Counted from the stretch's first letter, positions 18,457 to 28,288 are shown. The stretch is 44,267 nucleotides of DNA from CAJBLF01 sp041663325 (GCA_041663325.1 JBAZRN010000008.1:1-44267); one strand, 5' to 3'. The notes: generated from the letters alone by a model not told the origin. A program made the numbers and translations.

Positions 18457-19718
18457 ATGAGTGTAGCATCAAAAACAAAAACAAAGATTTATACAACTGT
18501 AGTCCTTGGTTTTGTGGCTGTCGCAATCGCATTACCGACTTGGGCAAGCACCACACCAGGAATCACTTCTGTCACTGCAGTTAATTCTGTCGAGTCGACA
18601 TCGTCAAACCAAGATCTTTCAGAACTTCGAACTAGACTAAAAGATAGGTTTTCGTGAGTAGCTGCTGAAGTTCGTTCATTAGTCAATGGAGGTACGAGTC
18701 CTATAGATTCTTCTCATGGAACAGCCGTTCGCACAGTGGATGTCAGTCAATGAATTTGAGTCAAGCCTGCGATTTCTCGTCAGGATTTTTTTGTTGATAT
18801 TGAACATGATCCTTATAGGACCTATATCAATAGATTGGCTGCTTATGGTGTTCTTACCTCTGCGCAGAAATTTTATCCGCAAAATTATTTTCGTATAGAT
18901 GATTTTACGTTGTTGCTTACTAAGCTTTATAAAAAAACTCTTTCTCAAGATATTTTCTGAATTACGTCTGCGGATGGTTTGATGACCAAATGAATGATGC
19001 AACAGATGATGGTTTCTCTCAAAAACATTAAACCTGTCGAGATTGATGGTAATCCATATGACAAACTTATAAGAGCTGAATGAGCATATTATCTTGTTCG
19101 TCTGTTTGACTTACCCGCGTTGGATATTGATGAACAAATTTCCGCTCAGGTAGGAAATGCGTTTACTGATATTGCTGGTCATCCCTTTGCTTCGGCTATC
19201 AATACTTTGGCGAGTTTGGGTATCGTCCATACGGAAACTACGAAATTTTACCCAGACAATTATCTCCGTCATTATGATTTTGTCGTACTGTTTATTAATT
19301 CGCTGTTGCATGCTAAAAATCAGTCTCTTCCTATTGTCTCTCAATCTTTATTCGCTGACGTTGAATCTACCGCATCTTATCTTCCTCAATTAGTTTATGC
19401 TGCGGATCGTGGGCTCATTGATCATATTATTTTAAGCAAGAGAGGGCAGTTGTATTTCGCGCCAAATAGTTTTATTACCAAAGATGAGGTATATNNNNNN
19501 NNNNACTTGGCAAATCATTGAACATCCAATTTGTTTATGATCAACAACAAGCGAACCAAGAAAAAATCTCTAGAGCTGAATTGGCTAAATTGCTTGTGGA
19601 TAGCTTTGAATTTCAACCAAAAAATATATCTGAATCTGAGTCGCTTTCATGAACTGATGGAGATACTGGTGATATGTCTGTGTTGACCAAGTTAAAGACC
19701 TTACTTTCGATACTTTAA
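18457..19718 (+). CDS. Exported protein with S-layer-homology-like repeats (gap inside)
   Basis: Begins MSVASKTKTKIYTTVVLGFV with a signal peptide ending about ALPTWAST. At least three repeats resemble SLH domains: a helix with R-Y-I-x-R-L-A-x-Y-G-V-L, then KFYPQNYFRIDDFTLLLTKL; later GIVHTETTKFYPDNYLRHYD; and FADVESTASYLPQLVYAADR followed by FAPNSFITKDEVY. After the N-run the frame changes, giving ISRAELAKLLVDSFEF, another SLH half, and an acidic tail to TAA 19716. The frame change means the true gap is not 10 bases. SLH domains bind pyruvylated wall polymers; here the protein is probably a surface-layer or wall-attached component. Internal TGAs are glycine. A longer start, TTG 18445, is possible. 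Confidence 0.78.
19495..19504. other. Assembly gap (10 Ns)
   Basis: Ten undetermined bases. The frame is +1 before and a different frame after, so the length is a placeholder. Near-identical SLH repeats could have caused the assembly break. Confidence 0.95.
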
Positions 19719-19745
19719 TTTTCTGTAAGAAAGTTCCTTCAAAAT

Positions 19746-19774
19746 TTGACAAAAAAGCTATTTTTGAGTATAAT
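19746..19774 (+). promoter_or_regulatory. Strong sigma70-type promoter of the repeat-stalk surface protein
   Basis: TTGACA (19746-19751), 17-base spacer, TATAAT (19769-19774), with TTGAG ahead of the -10. Predicted start is near 19781, some 40 bases before ATG 19822. It lies only 27 bases after the upstream stop. Confidence 0.85.
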
Positions 19775-19821
19775 AAGATGTAAACCAAAAGTTTGAAGAT
19801 TTATTTCTTATTATATATAGT

Positions 19822-21798
19822 ATGAAAAATGTATTTCATCATGTTGCGAGACATGCCAAAAGGGTAGGTTGTCACATAAAAAAACATCATAAAAAATATC
19901 TGTGTGGATTATTTGGTGGATTTGCTGTTGTGAAACTTTTCTTACTTGTTCTTTGACTTTCTGTCGTAGAATATTCTTATAATTCAACTTTTGCGCAATT
20001 GGCAAGCGGATGTGTGTTGACTGGAGAATATTATACAGGCGAATATGAGACTTGATGATATCTTACTGGACAAGAACTTACGTGAGGATATTTGACCTGA
20101 TGAACTTTTGTTGATTGTGTTACGATACCAGGATATTTTACTGGTGGCACGCTTAATGAATCAGGTGAGCTTGTTGATCAAATTCGAGTAGAAGAATCTC
20201 AATCATGATGTGTCCTTACTGGACAAGAACTTACCGGACAAACACTTACGGAATGATATGTGACATGATCATATCTTACGGGTTGATATCGAACATGAGG
20301 AACTATTTTCTGTAATCAGGGACTTGGTACTGGGGACGTGGTGCAGACATGAAATAATCAAACAGGGACTAATCAACAGCAAACTATTATTACGTCATGA
20401 AACGGAATTTGTGAATCGGGAGATGTTATTTTTTCGGCGCCAATTTCGTGATCTGTGGTCAGAGATATATTTACTATTTCCTGGGCATATTCATGAACGG
20501 ATTGTTTACTCTCTGGATTATCGCTTCAATTGCGAGATCATAATAATCAGCGAATTAGTTTAGGTGCTTTTGCTTCATGAGTCGCTACCTATGCGTTTGA
20601 TTCTAAAATGCTTTATAATTTTCAACAATCAGGACTTTATCATATTATCTGAACAGGAGGCAGCGGACAACAGCTTTATCTTTATACAGGAACATATACC
20701 TGAACATATGCACGTTTATTTACGTGATATAAATTCAGATTGCTCACCGTCGATCAAACTCCATTGTACGAAACTCCACTATTTACTATAGATAATGATA
20801 GTCCTATATTAACCGGAATTACCTTGTTTTCTAATTGATCTACTACCTGATATCTCAATGTAAGCGGCGTAGTTACCTTAGCTTTTACTGCGAGTGAAGA
20901 GCTTAGCGGTGTACAGGTTACTTTATGATCCGGTAGATTTGCATCGAGTTCCGTTGTTTCATGATTGCTGTATAGGTATACACGAAATATTACGTCATTA
21001 GATGATGAGGGCAATTTGACTGCATATATTTCTTTTGCTGATAATGCTGGGAATACTGGTGCTGTAGTGTATAGTTGATTACTTGTTTTCGATAAAACGA
21101 GACCTGTAGTTACCGGATTTGCATTTAGTGAATATACATGATGACTTTCTATGAATTTTAATTGATCTGAGCCTATAAGATATGTTATTACCTATTGAAT
21201 GTCATGATGAACTCTGGTGAGTGATAGTAATGTTCAATATTTGACCGTACATCATATTAGTCTCTCTTGAGTAATAAGGGATCAGATGTATGTTTTTAAT
21301 TTGAATGTGTTTGATAGAGCGGGGAATAGCAGGTCAGTAACTGGTGATGTTATGCAAACTAATCTTTGAGTCATTGTTTCTCATGTATATATAGTCCCTG
21401 TAGTTGATGAAGCTGTTCTGAGCTGAAATTTATCTAGTTTAGCACTCATACTTAGGGCTGAAGTAGAAAAATTTAATGCATGTAAAAATGCGCTTAGTTA
21501 TACTCCTATAGAACTTAAAGTGAGAAGCAGTAATTTTATACTCCAGATGCCATTGTTTAAGAAATCACAGATAAAGACGTTGGTAAATGCGTTTACTTTG
21601 TTTGTGCTTGATAAAATTAAACATAATTATGGCATTACGTCTGATGAGGTAACTGAAATTACTAAAAAATTTGATAGTTTCTTGATTATCTTAAAATTAC
21701 TTAGAGATGATGATAATACGTGCAAACAAAATCTCTCTAATTACCATATTAGTCAGTTTAAGAGGGCATTGGAAGAATATAAGATTAATTTGGATTAA
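19822..21798 (+). CDS. Large surface protein with xTG repeat stalk and Ig-like domains
   Basis: 658 aa when TGA is glycine; this gene has among the densest TGA use in the window. The N-terminus is basic (His/Lys-rich) with a membrane or signal segment, GGFAVVKLFLLVLGLSVVEY (about 31-50). Residues about 64-180 are a repetitive stalk with Thr-Gly every 4-5 residues: LTGEYYTGEYETGGYLTGQE, then LTGQELTGQTLTEGYVTGSY. Cysteines recur (SGCVLTG, twice). The central part has strands typical of bacterial Ig-like domains, e.g. DNDSPILTGITLFSN and DKTRPVVTGFAFSE, each starting D-x-x-x-P. The last 100 residues are charged and helical (LRDDDNTCKQNLSNYH). Probably exported and adhesive or structural. No LPXTG-type anchor is seen. 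Confidence 0.8.
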
Positions 21799-21905
21799 CT
21801 TGCTGTGTTCGTGTAATTTACCTGCGATGTAATTTGCTGCGCGTAATTTACTTCCGTTGATCGCGTAATTGGTAATTACAATAAATTACGGGCGAAGCCC
21901 AAATT
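21799..21905. repeat. GTAATT-family intergenic repeat, longest copy
   Basis: About eight TAATT words, including GCGTAATTGGTAATTACAAT and a GGGCGAAGCCC palindrome at 21890-21900 (a hairpin with loop GAA). It shares GCGTAATTTACTTCCGTTG-like text with the copy at 13062-13138. Its right end supplies the stop of tsaE. Confidence 0.8.
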
Positions 21906-22299
21906 ACGAACGAAGTTCAATGCTTCTTTCATTTTCAGAGATTTTTTTTATTGTGATTTGAGTCGAATTTTTGAAGGGGAGTTGGTCAATGAATTTTGGT
22001 CGTTCGATGACGATGTAGTCAAATTCGTTTATTTGATCGATGATTCATTTTTCTATGAGTTCACTATAGTCTTTGATTCTATACATATCGATGTGAAGAA
22101 GCTTTGATTCATAGATATTAAGATATGCGTAAGTTGGGCTTTGTACTGTGTTGTGGTTCAGTCATAATCCTTGTGCGAATCATTTCGCCAATAATGTTTT
22201 CCCTGCTCATAATTCACCATGCAATAATAAAATCTTATGCTCTTTGGCGAGCGCTATTCAAAATTCTATCATTTGTTCTGGAGTGCTTATTTTTTTCAT
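21904..22299 (-). CDS. tsaE: TsaE, ATPase of tRNA t6A biosynthesis
   Basis: 131 aa. P-loop LHGELGAGKTLLAKGFAQGL (the L-G glycine is TGA), switch-like SPTYAYLNIY, and LLHIDMYRI with the Walker B Asp, all TsaE signatures. It acts with TsaB and TsaD to make N6-threonylcarbamoyladenosine at position 37 of ANN-decoding tRNAs. Start ATG 22299. The C-terminus ends ENERSIELRS with the TAA formed inside the GTAATT repeat, so the repeat's insertion may have fixed the end of this protein. Neighbour tsaB or tsaD genes are not in the window. Confidence 0.9.
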
Positions 22300-22358
22300 G
22301 ACTTGTGTTTTATACCGAAAACTCTATATATATCAACATTTATTCTCTTAGTTTCTGT

Positions 22359-23246
22359 ATGAAGTTTTTTCTTATCGACGGATCGAGCTTCCTGTATAGG
22401 GCGTATTATGCGTTTCCACCTATGACTGATAAAGGTGGGCATAATGTGAATGTCGTCTATGGATTTTTTCGCATGTTGATGAAAATTTTTCAAGAAAAAC
22501 CAGATTATTTCGTTATTACATGGGATTCTCCGGTTAAAACACTGAGACACGAAGCGTATCCAGAATATAAAGCGAACCGTAAAAAGATGGATGATGATTT
22601 CAAAAATCAAATTCCTTGGACCAAAGATATTGTCGATCAGTTGGGGATTCCGAGTTTGATTATGCCGTGATATGAAGCTGATGATATCATCTCTACTTTA
22701 GCGATGAAATATAAAACAGATAAAAATATGATGATAGATATTTATTCGTGAGATAAAGATTTGAAACAACTTCTCGACACGAATGTTTTTTGCATAGACT
22801 CAATGAAAGATATCAAAACAAATACAGCGTTGTTTATCAAAGAATATGGTTTTGATCCTCTCTATATTTTGGATTATTTAGCGCTTGTAGGTGATAATGC
22901 TGATAATATTAAATGAATATCAGGAATCTGACCCAAAAAAGCGTCCGATCTGATCCAAAAATATCAGACCATCGACAACATTTATGCTCATATCGACGCA
23001 ATAACTTGAGATGTGAAGCAAAAATTGATTGATGGAAAAGAAGACGCATACAAGAGCAGGGGATTAATCGAGTTGAAACCTATTACGGAAATAGAAAATA
23101 CTCAGATTGAAAATTTTACGCTTTCTTTAGATTTTGTGAAATATAAAAAAGTATTGGTGGAAGAACAGCATTTCAATTCGTTTGGAAAAACATTGGATGA
23201 ATTGAAAAAAAAACTACAGAGTCCCGTGCAAGCTGGATTATTTTAG
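22359..23246 (+). CDS. Stand-alone 5'-3' exonuclease / flap endonuclease (PolA N-terminal domain)
   Basis: 295 aa. N-terminal metal site FFLIDGSSFLYRAYYAFPPM (Asp), the arch DSPVKTLRHEAYPEYKANRK, GYEADDIISTLA (E-A-D-D), SGDKDLKQLL (D-K-D), and a helix-hairpin-helix GISGIGPKKASDLI. These are all the catalytic Asps of the PolA 5' nuclease family; several of the glycines are TGA. The polymerase domain is absent: the ORF ends in TAG 55 residues after the core. Such free-standing nucleases remove RNA primers and flaps beside a polymerase encoded elsewhere. Start chosen at ATG 22359, directly before the metal-site strand; an in-frame ATG at 22305 is possible. Confidence 0.9.
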
Positions 23247-23260
23247 AACGATATTCGTAT

Positions 23261-24484
23261 ATGCAAAAAATAAACGTCATCAAATTTCTTCCCTATTTTC
23301 CGCCTCATACATGAGGTTTAGAATCTCATGTTCAGGAACGAAGCAAGCGATGGGTGAAAAAATGATATGGCGAGGTAATGAATGTAACCTCTTGCCTTTG
23401 ACAAGAATGAATAATGAATAATGAATGATGACTAATGATAGATGGTGAATATATTCTTTACAAGGATAAAAAAATATGATATAAAGTTGATGGATATCAC
23501 GTTTTGGTGTATCCTGCTTTTGATCTTATTCCGACTTTCCCTTTCCCGAAATTTTGGACAAAAAACTTTTGGATAGTGATGAAGTTTGCAAGAAAGTTCC
23601 GTGCTAACATTGTGAATACTCATACGAGATTTTTTCTTACTAGTTTACTTGGTGGCATTTTTGCTAAATGTACCAGAATTAAACGAATACATATAGAACA
23701 TGGAGTCGATTTCGTGAAGCTTGCAAGCAAGTTTAAAAGCTGAATTGCTTATCTCTATGATCAGATTATCGGCAGATGGATATTTAGATGTTCTAGCGGA
23801 CTTATAGGTATCAGTTATGGCTGCAAAAAATTTATGCAAAAGTTCACCAAAAGACATATTGATGTGGTGCATAGAGGAATGGAAATGCCAAAAAAAATGA
23901 ATAGTGAATGATGAATAATGAATGATTTGAAATGAGATATTGAAAAATGAGATGCAAGAATAACTTTTGTAGGAAGGTTAGTGAAGTTGAAAGGTGTAGA
24001 TTTGTTGTTGAATGTTGTGAAAAAGTTGCTTGATGTCTGAGATAGACATATTCATATGGATATCGTCGGAGATGGGGATGAAAAAATACGTTTGAAAAAA
24101 CAAGTTCACGAATTAGCTTTGTCCCATCATGTTTTCTTTCTTGGCTTTCAGGAAAAAGACAAAATCATCAACGATATCTTACCACAAACCCATATTATAG
24201 TAAATCCTAGTTATCAGGAATGATTGCCTACTTCTGTATTGGAAGGATTATTATCTTGATGTGTTGTAGTTGCTACCGATGTCTGATGAACTCCGGAAAT
24301 CAGCAAGCAGGATGATTTGATTCTAGTTAAGCCAGGTGATGAGGAGAGTCTGTATTTATGATTAGAAAAGGCAATTGCCGACTATAAAAAAATTGCTGGA
24401 TTATCTAAGCAATATGTACGCAAAGAGTTTGATTGGGATAAAAACATTGAAAAGTATTATGAGATATATAAAAGTCTTATATAA
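23261..24484 (+). CDS. Glycosyltransferase family 4 protein (first gene of glycan operon)
   Basis: 407 aa. N-terminal Rossmann half: LPYFPPHTGGLESHVQERSK (G-G motif for the acceptor side). C-terminal half: ITFVGRLVKLKGVDLLLNVV, DIVGDGDEKIRLKK, and NPSYQEGLPTSVLEGLLSG with EGxPxxxxEG, typical of GT4 nucleotide-sugar binding. The hinge helix ends FDWDKNIEKYYEIY. Two low-complexity inserts (from 23405 and 23897) encode GIMNNEGGL and MNSEGGIMND, which look like expressed short DNA repeats rather than family sequence. It starts 14 bases after the upstream exonuclease's stop and is followed by methyltransferase genes. Donor and acceptor unknown. Confidence 0.88.
23405..23440. repeat. AATGAATAATG repeat inserted in coding sequence (first)
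   Basis: Alternating AATGA, ATAATG and ATGATG words, kept in frame within the GT4 gene and translated as G-I-M-N-N-E-G-G because TGA is read as Gly. A similar insertion lies at 23897-23926 in the same gene. Confidence 0.7.
23897..23926. repeat. AATGAATAATG repeat inserted in coding sequence (second)
   Basis: ATGAATAGTGAATGATGAAT and AATGAATGA, in the frame of the GT4 gene, encoding MNSEGGIMND between the two Rossmann domains where an insert is tolerated. Confidence 0.7.
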
Positions 24485-24510
24485 GATTTATTTTGTTATA
24501 GAGAGATAGT

Positions 24511-25608
24511 ATGTTATTTAAACATTTGGATGTCTTGAGAGATCCTATTAGTAATGAGGCTTTTGAAGTAAATGTTTTTGAACATCAATGAGAGCATATT
24601 ATCAGTGGAGAACTCTTTTCTCCGAAACATCATTATCCTATCATCCAAGGAGTTCCTAGGCTGCTTGTTGATGATCTCAAAAAAGATCTCTTACAAAAAA
24701 AAATCGATTTTTTTTCTACATTCAAAAAAGAGCTTAGTCCTGAACTTGTTGCAGAACGAGAAACAGCTATGCAGGGGATCAAAAATATAAATAGATTTCT
24801 CAAACATCAAAAAAATACGTCTGAAAGTTTTGCTTTTGAACGGAATAATATTTATGCTGAAAATACTTTTGAAACAGAAAATTTTCTTCATTTCTTGTGA
24901 GGATATCTTACCCAAAAGGATATTCAGAATAAAATAATTTTGGATGTATGATGCGGATCTGGTAGATTTGTAAAAATATGAGCTTCTTTTGGCGCAAAAA
25001 TATCTATAGGCGTTGATTTATCGGAAGCTGTAGATTTCGCTTTTGGGATCACTAAGCATCTGGATAATGTGATTATCGTACAAGGTGATATCTATCATCT
25101 TCCATTTTTTCACAATATAGAAATAGTACAATCCATATGAGTCCTTCATCATTTGCCTGATCCTCAATGATGATTTACTGCTATAGCTCAGAGAGTGATA
25201 GAACCAAAAGGTCATATGATTGTCTGGCTATATGCAAGAAAAAACAATCGTAGAGCATTATATCTCTATGAACCCGTAAGATATATTACAAGACATATGA
25301 ATAAGAAATTGCTTATGTTCTTATGTCATATTCCAGCGCTACTAGTCCAGAGTATCAATTATCTGACTAAATTCATCGCTTGGCTAGGATTCAAGGGTGT
25401 CAGCAAAAAAATGCCGTTCTATTACTACATCAATTTTCCGTATAATATGAAGCACAATGATGCTTTTGATGTCTTAGCTACACCAAAGAGCAATTACTAT
25501 TATACGGAAAACATTCAAAAGCGGTTTGAAGACGCGTGATTGAAACACATCCAATGAAAATATCTTCATGAGGCTGGATTGACGTTTATCTGAACATATG
25601 AGCATTAA
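24511..25608 (+). CDS. SAM-dependent methyltransferase with N-terminal Trm112-like region
   Basis: 365 aa. The first 60 residues (LRDPISNEAFEV, PIIQGVPRLL) resemble a Trm112-like zinc-ribbon fold without the Cys ligands, as often precedes class I methyltransferases. Motif I is IILDVGCGSGRFVKIGASFG (one G encoded by TGA), motif II GVDLSEAVD, and motif IV QSIGVLHHLPDPQGG. The C-terminal 100 residues are aromatic and hydrophobic (LYARKNNRRALYLYEPVRYI), often seen in sugar- or lipid-modifying enzymes. It follows the GT4 gene by 26 bases and precedes another by one base. Confidence 0.85.
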
Positions 25609-25609
25609 T

Positions 25610-26674
25610 ATGCAAAAGAAACACATCTATTTTCTTATCAATTCGCTTGAATGAGGTGGCGCTGAAAGGGTAACTACTAATTTTGCGAATAATATGATTA
25701 GGGAATGAAAGGATGTGTACATCATAACTCTCAAATCTTCTAATTTTTACGATTTGCCGCAGTGAGTTCACTATGTTCCATTGTCTACTATAAAAAATAA
25801 CTTTCTTATGTTTATGTTGATCCCTTGGTATGTAGGGAAATTTAAAAAGGTGGTCAAAAAATATCATCTATCTGAATGAATGAGTCTTTTGGAAATAGCT
25901 AATTTTGTGCATATTCTAGCCAAAAAAAAAGCGAAAATCTCTTTTAGAACACACGTAAGTGTATTTAAGTGATTTTTTGGGTTTTTACAAAAAGCCTTGA
26001 TAAAATATCTTTATCCTAAGGCTTGAAACATTGTAGTTAATTCTTTGGAAAATAAATATGATTTGGCTGAATATCTTCATGTCTCAGAGGATAAAATAGA
26101 AGTGATCTATAATCCTATAGATAAAGAAAAAATCGACAAATTGAAATCCGAAGAAATATCTGAGAAGTTGAAAAACAAGATACAAGGCAAAAGAGTTCTT
26201 ATCACGACAGGAAGGTTGGTAGGAAAAAAATGATTCGGCAATAAAAATCATAATAAAATCATATTGGCATTGAAGAGAGTATATGATGGTATAGATAAAA
26301 ATCGAATATATCTGATAGTTTGAGATTGACCTGAAAGAAAAAGTTTGGAAAAGCTTGTATATAGTCTCTGATTGCAGGATAATATAGTGTTTATATGAAT
26401 GCAAAAAAATGTATTTAAATTCTTGAATATCGCTGATATTTTCCTTTATGCTTCAGAAGTAGAATGATTCCCTAATGTTTTGATGGAAGCCAGAGAAATA
26501 TGATTGCCTATTATTACTTCTGATTTTAAGAGCGGCGCCAAAGAGGTGATATTGTGAAGATATGTAAAAGATATTTGAAAAAAGATGAAATATCCTTATT
26601 CTGGTAAGTACTGAGTTTTGTTGGATCTGAATGAATATGAAAGTCAGTTTTTAGAAGTGTATAAAAAGTTATAA
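25610..26674 (+). CDS. Glycosyltransferase family 4 protein
   Basis: 354 aa. IYFLINSLEGGGAERVTTNF is the canonical start of GT4 capsule glycosyltransferases (GGAExV). The C-terminal half has VLITTGRLVGKKGFGN, YLIVGDGPERKSLEKLV, VFIGMQKNVFKFLNIADIFL, and EVEGFPNVLMEAREIGLPII with ExGxPNxxxEA. Start ATG 25610 lies one base after the methyltransferase stop (25608). The last 24 codons are duplicated, degenerate, at 28211-28288, beyond the inserted ATPase gene. Substrate unknown; probably acts at the cytoplasmic face on a lipid-linked glycan. Confidence 0.9.
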
Positions 26675-26740
26675 GTGGAGAGTGCTACTATATGGAAAGA
26701 TCATAAGGTGTATGAAAAAAATTAGTAAAATAAACTTAAC

Positions 26741-26794
26741 GCTATATTCTATTTGAATAGCATGTAGGCGCTTTATATTCTATTTGAATAGCAT
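26741..26794. repeat. Two direct copies of a near-palindromic element
   Basis: TATTCTATTTGAATAGCAT occurs twice, about 30 bases apart. The core CTATTTGAATAG is nearly palindromic. It lies upstream of the AAA ATPase gene, in a 218-base gap without other genes, and could be an operator or a trace of insertion. Confidence 0.6.
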
Positions 26795-26892
26795 ATAATA
26801 GAAGATTTGAAAAAGATATATGAAAATCTGCTCAATACCATACAAACAGATTTTTATAGAGACGATGCAAATGTATTGGCGGTATAATTCTA

Positions 26893-28182
26893 TTGAAAAC
26901 AACGATTGTTTATCTATCAATAGATAAATTTTTACATCATTCTTCCTTTATAAAGATGTTTCAAGAGGAAATAATCAAAAATCAAAACAGAATAGCTCAA
27001 GAAATCAAAGTTATTCCTAGAAATATGGTTTTTGATCAAGAAATTTTGAAATTGAATAAGGTAATATCTTTTGTATGACCAAGAAGAGCAGGAAAAACTT
27101 ATTACATGTATCAGGTAATACACCAGCTTATTGATGCTTGATTATTAAGCATACAACAGGTTGTATTTATAGATTTTTCAGAATTTATAAATCTCGAATT
27201 GGATACGAAACAACTTTTGGAGGATTATACTACCTTATATCCAGATTTACAACCTTTTTTTGTGTTTGATGAGGCGCAAGAAATTAAAAATTTTAGAACA
27301 AGTATCCTTAAATTGTTTAATGATGGGTATAAAATATTTCTAAGTGGAAGCAATTCAAAGATTCTTTCATCAGAATTGACAACCCATCTGAGAGGAAGAG
27401 ATTATCAGTATTTTATATATCCATTGAGTTTTGGAGAGTTTTTGAGATTTAAAAAAATACAATTACCTCAGCACTCAACAGCTACGGATAGAGGAAAGAT
27501 AAAATCAGTCTTTATAGAATATATGGAATATTGAGCATATCCGGAGATAGCTATTATTGACGACAAACTTATTAAGCAAAATGTGATAAAAAATTATTTT
27601 GATATACTGCTCTATAAAGATTTGATAGAAAGATATGGAATAGGAAACGAATATGTTATCAAATATTTGATTCAAAAAATACTACAATGATATACCAAAG
27701 AAACAAGTATAAATAAAATTCATAATGAGCTTAAAAGCAAAAATATAGAAATCTGAAAAAACACACTCTATAATTATTTTGAGTATTTAGAAAATATATT
27801 TTTTATCTTTAGGCTAAAAAATTATTATTCTCCCAACGGACAACAAAAAGCTTATTTATGAGATACTAGTTTTGCTAATATCTTATGAAAAGAGTTTAAT
27901 AAGGGACAGTCTTTTGAAAACATGGTCTATTTGCAACTCAAAAGAACATATGGTGATGATGTATATTATCTAAAAAATTGACATGAAATTGATTTTTATA
28001 TTCCTTCTCAGGATTTGGCATTACAGGTTTGTTATGAGATGGATGATACTAATCAAAAGAGAGAAATTCAACCTCTTTTGAAAAGTAAACATAAAAACAA
28101 TAAGCTTATTGTTTTTGAAAATGATAATAATAAATTGGATACCATTGATTATATGGATTGGATTGATTTTTTTGTTTGATAG
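26893..28182 (+). CDS. AAA_14 / DUF4143 ATPase, likely inserted
   Basis: 429 aa from TTG 26893 (an internal ATG at 26956 is equally possible). Walker A SFVGPRRAGKTYYMY, Walker B PFFVFDEAQEI, sensor-like IFLSGSNSKILSSEL, then HLRGRDYQYFIYPLSFGEFL. The C-terminal DUF4143 nuclease-fold part includes GKEFNKGQSFENMVYLQLKR and KNGHEIDFYIPSQ (E...D-F-Y). Such proteins are frequent in mobile or accessory regions, are transcribed with their own promoter (TATAAT at 26883-26888 here), and have no firmly known role. It interrupts the glycan operon and lies between the true and the duplicated glycosyltransferase tail. Several TGA glycines show it is adapted to this code. Confidence 0.88.
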
Positions 28183-28210
28183 AATGTGTTATGTCATAAT
28201 GTTTTATCAA

Positions 28211-28288
28211 GGAAAGTACTAAGGTCTTTTGGATTTACGTGAATATGAAAGTCAGTTTTTAAAAATTTATAAAAAATTATGAAGTTAA
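28211..28288 (+). pseudogene. Remnant of a glycosyltransferase C-terminus
   Basis: About 70 bases match the end of the GT4 gene at 26603-26672, including an identical 21-base core; protein level LLDLREYESQFLKIYKKL versus LLDLNEYESQFLEVYKKL. The remnant frame has one internal TAA near its start and ends at TAA 28286, overlapping the ATG of the next gene, as a real operon junction would. It probably marks the original 3' end, displaced when the ATPase region entered. Confidence 0.7.

Noticed and set aside
20324..20791. Two forward ORFs inside the repeat-stalk surface gene
   Set aside because: Both lie in frames different from the continuous code-25 reading of that gene.
21890..21900. GGGCGAAGCCC palindrome as a terminator
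   Set aside because: Short stem without a following T-run; it is part of the repeat family.
26820..26926. Short ORF MKICSIPYKQIF... ahead of the ATPase
   Set aside because: About 35 codons, no family, overlaps the ATPase start in another frame.
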